In this document: positions 8,646 through 11,756 of the stretch, in pieces
How positions within the stretch are numbered: position 1 is the first letter of the stretch
How the letters are laid out: the number at the start of each line of letters is the position of its first letter
Assembly (NCBI GenBank): GCA_003242675.1
Contig: QGVE01000086.1
Span: forward strand, 1-11,756
Direction of reading: 5' to 3'
Length of the DNA stretch: 11,756 bases
From: Bacillota bacterium
GTDB taxonomy: Bacteria; Bacillota_E; Symbiobacteriia; Symbiobacteriales; Symbiobacteriaceae
Position numbers and translations under genes: made by a program
The notes under the pieces: generated by a model
Told to the model about the DNA's origin: nothing
Database searches by the model: none
What the model saw: only the letters and a program-made list of their open reading frames with translations

Positions 8646-8675
8646 ATTATACTCGTAGCAGGAAACCAATGTCAA
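8646..8675 (-). promoter_or_regulatory. Strong sigma-A promoter of the MarR gene
   Basis: On the minus strand a perfect TTGACA (8675-8670) is separated by 18 nt from a perfect TATAAT (8651-8646). Transcription should begin near 8639, leaving a leader of about 45 nt before the MarR start codon. Confidence 0.88.
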
Positions 8676-8693
8676 GCACACGCCCCGCCCGCC

Positions 8694-9314
8694 TCACCGC
8701 AGGAAGGGGTTGTAGGCCTTCTCGTCGGCGAGGCTCGTGGCCGGGCCGTGCCCCGGGTACACGGCGGTCTCCGGCGGCAGGGGAAGCAGCCTGGTCTTGA
8801 TGGACTCAATCAGCGTGCGGTAGTCGCCCCCGGCCAGGTCGGTGCGGCCGATGGAGCCGGCGAAGAGCGTGTCGCCCGTGAAGAGGTGTCCCGGCCGGTA
8901 GAGGCAGATGCCGCCGGGGCTGTGGCCCGGGGTGTGGATCACCTGGAAGCGGAGGCTCCCGGCCTGCACCTCGTCGCCGTCCCGCAGCAGCCGGTCAGCC
9001 GGGGAGGCCTTCACCATGGTGCCGAAGTAGAGGCTGCCGTTCAGCGCAGGGCTCGTCAGATAGGCGGCGTCGTCCTCGTGGATGGCGACCGGCGCGCCGC
9101 TCCACTCCTTCACCCAGTCCACCCCGCCGATGTGGTCCAGGTGGCCGTGGGTGAGCACGATCCCCGCGACGGTCAGGTTGTTCTCGGTGACGCAGGACTG
9201 GATCCAGGGGTCCGGGACGCCGGGGTCGATCACGAGCGCCTGGCGGGTCTCCTCACACGCGACGATGTAGCAATTGGCTCCGAAGCTGCCGAGGGCGCGG
9301 TACCACAGCTGCAT
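8694..9314 (-). CDS. Metallo-beta-lactamase-fold hydrolase, glyoxalase II-like
   Basis: This 206-residue protein has the full metal-binding set of the metallo-beta-lactamase fold: THGHLDH (His56, His58, Asp60, His61), HTPGHS, FTGDTLF and VYPGHG. Length and motif spacing match the short YqgX-type hydrolases of Firmicutes, related to hydroxyacylglutathione hydrolase. They probably hydrolyse thioester or ester metabolites in the cytoplasm. The true substrate is unknown, because these bacteria generally lack glutathione. The ATG at 9314 has GGAGGA 6 nt upstream and begins at the conserved family N-terminus. The longer open frame to 9407 covers the leader. In Clostridia this gene commonly lies between dtd and hemZ, as here, though here a MarR gene and a small membrane-protein gene separate it from hemZ. 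Confidence 0.92.
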   Translation of the reverse strand: MQLWYRALGSFGANCYIVACEETRQALVIDPGVPDPWIQSCVTENNLTVAGIVLTHGHLDHIGGVDWVKEWSGAPVAIHEDDAAYLTSPALNGSLYFGTMVKASPADRLLRDGDEVQAGSLRFQVIHTPGHSPGGICLYRPGHLFTGDTLFAGSIGRTDLAGGDYRTLIESIKTRLLPLPPETAVYPGHGPATSLADEKAYNPFLR

Positions 9315-9334
9315 GGGCTTTCCTCCACAAAGAG

Positions 9335-9356
9335 GCCGGGACGACGAGGTCCCGGC
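9335..9356 (-). repeat. Leader hairpin before the metallo-hydrolase gene
   Basis: A perfect 8-bp inverted repeat (9349-9356 with 9335-9342, 6-nt loop) lies in the leader. On the minus strand it is followed by CTCTTTGT and then the GGAGGA ribosome binding site. It resembles a short intrinsic terminator or an RNA-stability stem. The T-run is short, so efficient termination is doubtful. Confidence 0.45.
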
Positions 9357-9379
9357 AGGTCTTGCCGTCTCTACCTTCC

Positions 9380-9407
9380 AGTATAGGCAGATTGGCTCCC
9401 GACGCAA
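9380..9407 (-). promoter_or_regulatory. Possible promoter of the metallo-hydrolase gene
   Basis: On the minus strand TTGCGT (9407-9402) is 16 nt from TATACT (9385-9380). The -10 box is good and the -35 box is half-matched. It lies between the coiled-coil protein gene and the metallo-hydrolase leader, in a suitable place. Confidence 0.5.
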
Positions 9408-9435
9408 GTCGGGGTGCGGACACGCCCGGCGGGCG

Positions 9436-9750
9436 CTACCGCAGGTTCAGGATGCCCAGGAGGATGGATACGAGGACGGCCGCGGCCGAGAGAAATGCGC
9501 TGATCAGGAGGCTGGCGGTCTCTTTCTTGCCGTCCAGCCGCCCCTCGACGAAGCCGACGCGGGACTTCAGGGGCAGCAGGGACTGGCGGATCTCCGCCAG
9601 CACCTCCTGATGCGCAGCCCAGAGGCGGACGGTCTCCTCCCGCTGCCTCTCCAGGGCCGCCTCCACTCGGGCCAGCCGGTTGTGGAGGTCGTCCGTCAGC
9701 TCGGCCAGGGCCTGAACCCGATACACCGGATCGTCGGTCCAGGGTGCCAT
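9436..9750 (-). CDS. Small coiled-coil protein with C-terminal membrane anchor, unknown function
   Basis: This 104-residue protein has a long amphipathic helical stretch (about 12-72) with heptad-like spacing of Leu, Val and Ala, likely a coiled coil. A charged GKKE turn follows, then one hydrophobic helix (about 79-102) ending in LNLR. The layout implies a tail-anchored protein that oligomerises on the cytoplasmic side of the membrane. It resembles the general plan of XhlA-type proteins, but I see no sequence match that would justify that name. The ATG at 9750 has GGAGGTG 8 nt upstream. An in-frame start at 9783 lacks this support. It follows dtd by 100 nt and is followed by the metallo-hydrolase promoter, so it may share the dtd transcript. 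Confidence 0.72.
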   Translation of the reverse strand: MAPWTDDPVYRVQALAELTDDLHNRLARVEAALERQREETVRLWAAHQEVLAEIRQSLLPLKSRVGFVEGRLDGKKETASLLISAFLSAAAVLVSILLGILNLR

Positions 9751-9850
9751 ACCGCTTCCACCTCCGCTGTACCCTTTTCCCAATGGTACCGGAGGCGGAC
9801 GGGACAGGCCATAGATGTGTAAGGTTTTCGCCGTGAGTGAGCCGGCCCCG

Positions 9851-10300
9851 TCAGAATGTCTTCTCCGAGTCGATCAGGATCGTCACCGGCCCGTCGTTGA
9901 CCAGCTCCACCTCCATGTGCGCCTGAAACCGACCGGTCTCCACGTGCAGCCCCATCTCCCGCAGCCGCTGCACGAACCGCTGGTAGAGCGGCTCGGCCTG
10001 CTCGGGCCGCGCCGCCCGGTCGAAGCCCGGCCGCCGCCCGCGCCGCACGTCGCCGTACAGGGTGAACTGGCTGACGGCGAGGATCGACCCGCCGACCTCC
10101 TGGATCGACCGGTTCATCTTTCCGTTTTCGTCCTCGAAGACCCGGAGCCCGGCGACCTTCTCCGCCAGGTAGTCCGCCGCGGCCTCGTCGTCCTCCCGCG
10201 CCACACCCAGGAGCACCACGTACCCGGGTCCGATCTGGCCCACGACCTCACCGCCGACAGTGACCCGGGCGCGGCTCACCCGCTGCACGACCGCCCGCAA
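9851..10300 (-). CDS. dtd: D-aminoacyl-tRNA deacylase
   Basis: This 149-residue protein is DTD, which hydrolyses D-aminoacyl-tRNAs (and Gly-tRNA-Ala) to keep D-amino acids out of translation. The N-terminus [15 protein letters not shown] is the family standard. The catalytic-site motif SQFTL is at 77-81 with Thr80, and the Gly-cisPro motif appears as NDGPVT (135-140), where NSGPVT is more usual. The protein is a cytoplasmic homodimer in characterised species. The start is TTG at 10300, chosen because AGAGGAGG lies 8 nt upstream and the length then matches the family. The frame is open to 10393 but that extension is not family-like. In many Firmicutes dtd follows relA; here the upstream gene is a divergent DoxX gene instead. 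No convincing promoter was found for it. Confidence 0.95.
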   Translation of the reverse strand: MRAVVQRVSRARVTVGGEVVGQIGPGYVVLLGVAREDDEAAADYLAEKVAGLRVFEDENGKMNRSIQEVGGSILAVSQFTLYGDVRRGRRPGFDRAARPEQAEPLYQRFVQRLREMGLHVETGRFQAHMEVELVNDGPVTILIDSEKTF

Positions 10301-10432
10301 CTCTGCCGCCTCCTCTGCTGCTTTGGTCGCTGTCGAGGGGATACGCTCCCTACCCGAGGATCTCCTCCCCGGGGCGCCTCGGTCAACCCGCATCCGACGG
10401 ATGGCGGGCCCTCCTTGCGTAGACCATTCAGA

Positions 10433-10452
10433 CTAATCCTCCAATGGATTAG
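10433..10452. promoter_or_regulatory. Palindromic operator candidate
   Basis: CTAATCC and GGATTAG form a perfect 7-bp inverted repeat around a 6-nt spacer. A further half-site-like GGATTGG follows at 10459-10465. The palindrome lies directly upstream of a candidate -35 box for the DoxX gene, and the extra half-site overlaps that box. This layout suits binding by a dimeric regulator. As a terminator it would be poor, since the stem is AT-rich and no T-run follows. Confidence 0.5.
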
Positions 10453-10460
10453 GCAACGGA

Positions 10461-10489
10461 TTGGTTGAAAAAGCTTCTCGTCGTACGAT
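10461..10489 (+). promoter_or_regulatory. Possible promoter of the DoxX gene
   Basis: TTGGTT (10461-10466) is 17 nt from TACGAT (10484-10489). Both boxes are partial matches to consensus with ideal spacing. Transcription would start near 10496, giving a leader of about 73 nt. Confidence 0.5.
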
Positions 10490-10568
10490 GAAACCAGAAA
10501 CAGCCGACGCACCCCCAGATCCAGCAGCCGATCCCGCCACCCCAACCTACGGAACCAGGAGGGATGGC

Positions 10569-11096
10569 ATGATGCGGAACATGTTCCAGGGGCCGAAGAG
10601 CACCTGGCTCTGGCTCGTCATTCGCCTGTACGTCGGTTACCAGTGGCTGGTGGCCGGCTGGCACAAGATCGTCGACGGGTTCGATGCGACCGGGTTCCTT
10701 CAGGGCGCCATCGCCAAGTCGGTCCCCGCGGCCGAGGGCGCCAAGCCCGTCGTACAGGGCTGGTGGGCGGCATTCCTCAAGGGGTTTGCCCTGCCCAACG
10801 TCGGCCTGTTCAACTTCCTGGTACCCTGGGGCGAGTTCCTCGTCGGCCTCGCGCTCATCCTCGGCTTCGCGACGATCTTCGCCGCAACGATGGGCATGGT
10901 CATGAACTTCGCCTTCCTGCTCAGCGGCACCATCAGCACCAATCCCAACTACCTGATCCTGCAGTTCATCCTCGTCAGTCTCGGCGGCGCCTACGCAGGC
11001 TACATCGGCCTCGACTACTACTTCCGTCCCCTCTGGCGCAGGGCCCTTGCCCGCCTCCTGCCCGCTCCGGGCGGTGCGGCAGCGCAGAGGGCCTGA
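10569..11096 (+). CDS. DoxX-family membrane protein
   Basis: This 175-residue integral membrane protein has four hydrophobic helices at about 12-30, 79-101, 103-121 and 128-148. The first carries the DoxX-type pattern RLYVGYQWLVAGWHK. The third contains MNFAFLLSGTISTNP, typical of DoxX/TQO-small-subunit relatives. The family includes the DoxD part of archaeal thiosulfate:quinone oxidoreductase and Firmicute proteins linked to redox stress. The specific role here is unknown. The ATG at 10569 (or the adjacent ATG at 10572) follows AGGAGGG. Upstream in-frame starts at 10461 and 10488 lack a ribosome binding site and would add a low-complexity tail. It is the only plus-strand gene of the window, diverging from dtd and converging on the serine hydrolase gene. 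Confidence 0.9.
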   Translation: MMRNMFQGPKSTWLWLVIRLYVGYQWLVAGWHKIVDGFDATGFLQGAIAKSVPAAEGAKPVVQGWWAAFLKGFALPNVGLFNFLVPWGEFLVGLALILGFATIFAATMGMVMNFAFLLSGTISTNPNYLILQFILVSLGGAYAGYIGLDYYFRPLWRRALARLLPAPGGAAAQRA

Positions 11097-11126
11097 CCTC
11101 TCACCCCCCACTCGCCCACGGGATAA

Positions 11127-11159
11127 CCGGAAAGCCCGCCCGAGCGGCGGGCTTTCCGG
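11127..11159. terminator. Bidirectional terminator between convergent genes
   Basis: A perfect 14-bp inverted repeat (11127-11140 with 11146-11159, 5-nt loop) has an AAAGCCCGCC core. It lies 31 nt after the DoxX stop and 16 nt after the serine hydrolase stop on the other strand. On the minus strand TTATCCC follows the stem. The placement suits a terminator shared by the two converging genes. Confidence 0.88.
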
Positions 11160-11174
11160 CGCGTGTGGGGGATG

Positions 11175-11756
11175 TCACGGCTGTGGGGCCCTGCGCCCGT
11201 GCCACTCCCAGACCTCCCGGGAGACCCGGGCGATCGCGGCGCTGGCCTCGGGCGCGGTCATCCCGCGCGTCATCACGACCAGCACGTAGGGGCGCCGGCG
11301 GTCCAGCACGATGGCCGCATCGTGGAACGACGTCCCCTTGGACCCCGTCTTGTTCGCCACCGGCACGCCCGGCGGCAGGCCGGCGGGGATGCGGCCCTTG
11401 GACCGGGACTGCTGCATGAAGGTGAGCAGCTCCGCCCAGGGATCGGGCGACCGCCGGGCCGCCTCCCAGATGTTGCGCAGGACGATGCCCAGGTCCTCCG
11501 GGGCGATCCGGTTTCCCTGCCAGAGGTCCTGCGGCGTCCGCATCCCGGGGCTGCCGTACCGCACCCCCAGGCTGCGGTAGTACTGCACCATCGGCTGGAC
11601 GCCGAGCCGGCGCAGCAGCGCGTTGGCGGCCGTGTTGTCGCTGTGCACCAGCATCAGCCGGGCCACTTCCCGGAGCGGCAGCCGGGTCCCGTCCGGGACG
11701 CCGTTCAGGATCCCCGAACCGTCCTTCCAGTCCACCGGGCGGATGGCCAGCGGCTC
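11175..11756 (-). CDS. Serine beta-lactamase-like hydrolase, 5' end outside the window
   Basis: The window holds the C-terminal 193 residues of this protein. HSDNTAANALL carries the SxN motif in the SDN form of class A beta-lactamases, and NKTGSKG carries the KTG motif. The SxxK nucleophile motif, and any signal peptide, would lie right of the window. The region after the SDN loop reads TPQDLWQGNRIAPEDL, and I cannot find the ExxLN omega-loop glutamate that deacylates class A enzymes. It may therefore be a penicillin-interacting or other serine hydrolase rather than a true beta-lactamase. The frame is open to the window edge, and the GTG at 11735 is probably internal. It ends 16 nt before the shared terminator with the convergent DoxX gene. 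Confidence 0.85.
   Translation of the reverse strand, partial: EPLAIRPVDWKDGSGILNGVPDGTRLPLREVARLMLVHSDNTAANALLRRLGVQPMVQYYRSLGVRYGSPGMRTPQDLWQGNRIAPEDLGIVLRNIWEAARRSPDPWAELLTFMQQSRSKGRIPAGLPPGVPVANKTGSKGTSFHDAAIVLDRRRPYVLVVMTRGMTAPEASAAIARVSREVWEWHGRRAPQP

Larger units (their letters stand above)
10301..10568. other. Divergent intergenic region between dtd and the DoxX gene
   Basis: This stretch of 268 bp separates two divergent genes. It contains the palindrome at 10433-10452, a candidate plus-strand promoter and the two ribosome binding sites. Open frames extend into it from both genes but lack ribosome binding sites or family similarity. I see no RNA gene in it. Confidence 0.6.

Noticed and set aside
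10301..10393. Upstream extension of dtd from an ATG at 10393
   Set aside because: The extra 31 residues are not part of the DTD family, and AGAGGAGG sits correctly before the TTG at 10300.

Overview
The window looks like chromosomal DNA of a high-GC member of the Firmicutes. Four observations suggest this: a T-box riboswitch, strong AGGAGG-type ribosome binding sites, near-consensus sigma-A promoters with AT-rich -35/-10 boxes in an otherwise GC-rich background, and a gene order (dtd, metallo-hydrolase, hemZ, hisS, aspS) that is familiar from Clostridia and Bacilli. A Symbiobacterium-like organism would fit, but that is inference and cannot be proved from the sequence alone. Because of the high GC content there are long open frames on the opposite strand of nearly every gene, and none of these is credible.

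Layout. All genes but one are on the minus strand, so transcription reads from right to left. From the right edge: a 5'-truncated serine beta-lactamase-like hydrolase (11756-11175); a convergent plus-strand DoxX-family membrane protein (10569-11096), with a bidirectional terminator between the two; a divergent intergenic region holding a 20-bp palindrome; dtd (D-aminoacyl-tRNA deacylase); a small coiled-coil protein with a C-terminal membrane anchor; a glyoxalase-II-like metallo-hydrolase with its own leader hairpin; a MarR regulator behind a strong promoter; a small three-helix membrane protein; and hemZ.

Then comes the most informative part. A consensus promoter at 5919-5947 drives a leader of about 320 nt that is a T-box riboswitch. 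It controls three translationally coupled genes: an S51 dipeptidase E-like peptidase, hisS and aspS, joined by GTGA and ATGA overlaps. The likely specifier codon is GAC, and the T-box bulge UGGC would pair with a tRNA carrying discriminator G73. Both point to tRNA-Asp rather than tRNA-His. The operon would thus answer aspartyl-tRNA shortage by making AspRS, HisRS and a peptidase whose family releases aspartate from Asp-X dipeptides.

Downstream of aspS, after a hairpin, are a GNAT acetyltransferase resembling E. coli YhhY/AaaT and, 14 nt further on (or overlapping it), an S66-family peptidase of the LD-carboxypeptidase/MccF superfamily, closed by a 15-bp terminator hairpin. GNAT and S66 enzymes are also the two detoxifying activities (MccE C-terminal domain and MccF) that protect AspRS from microcin C. 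Their position next to aspS allows a testable, still speculative, hypothesis of an AspRS-protecting locus. The conservative reading is an amino-acid acetyltransferase and a cell-wall-recycling carboxypeptidase.
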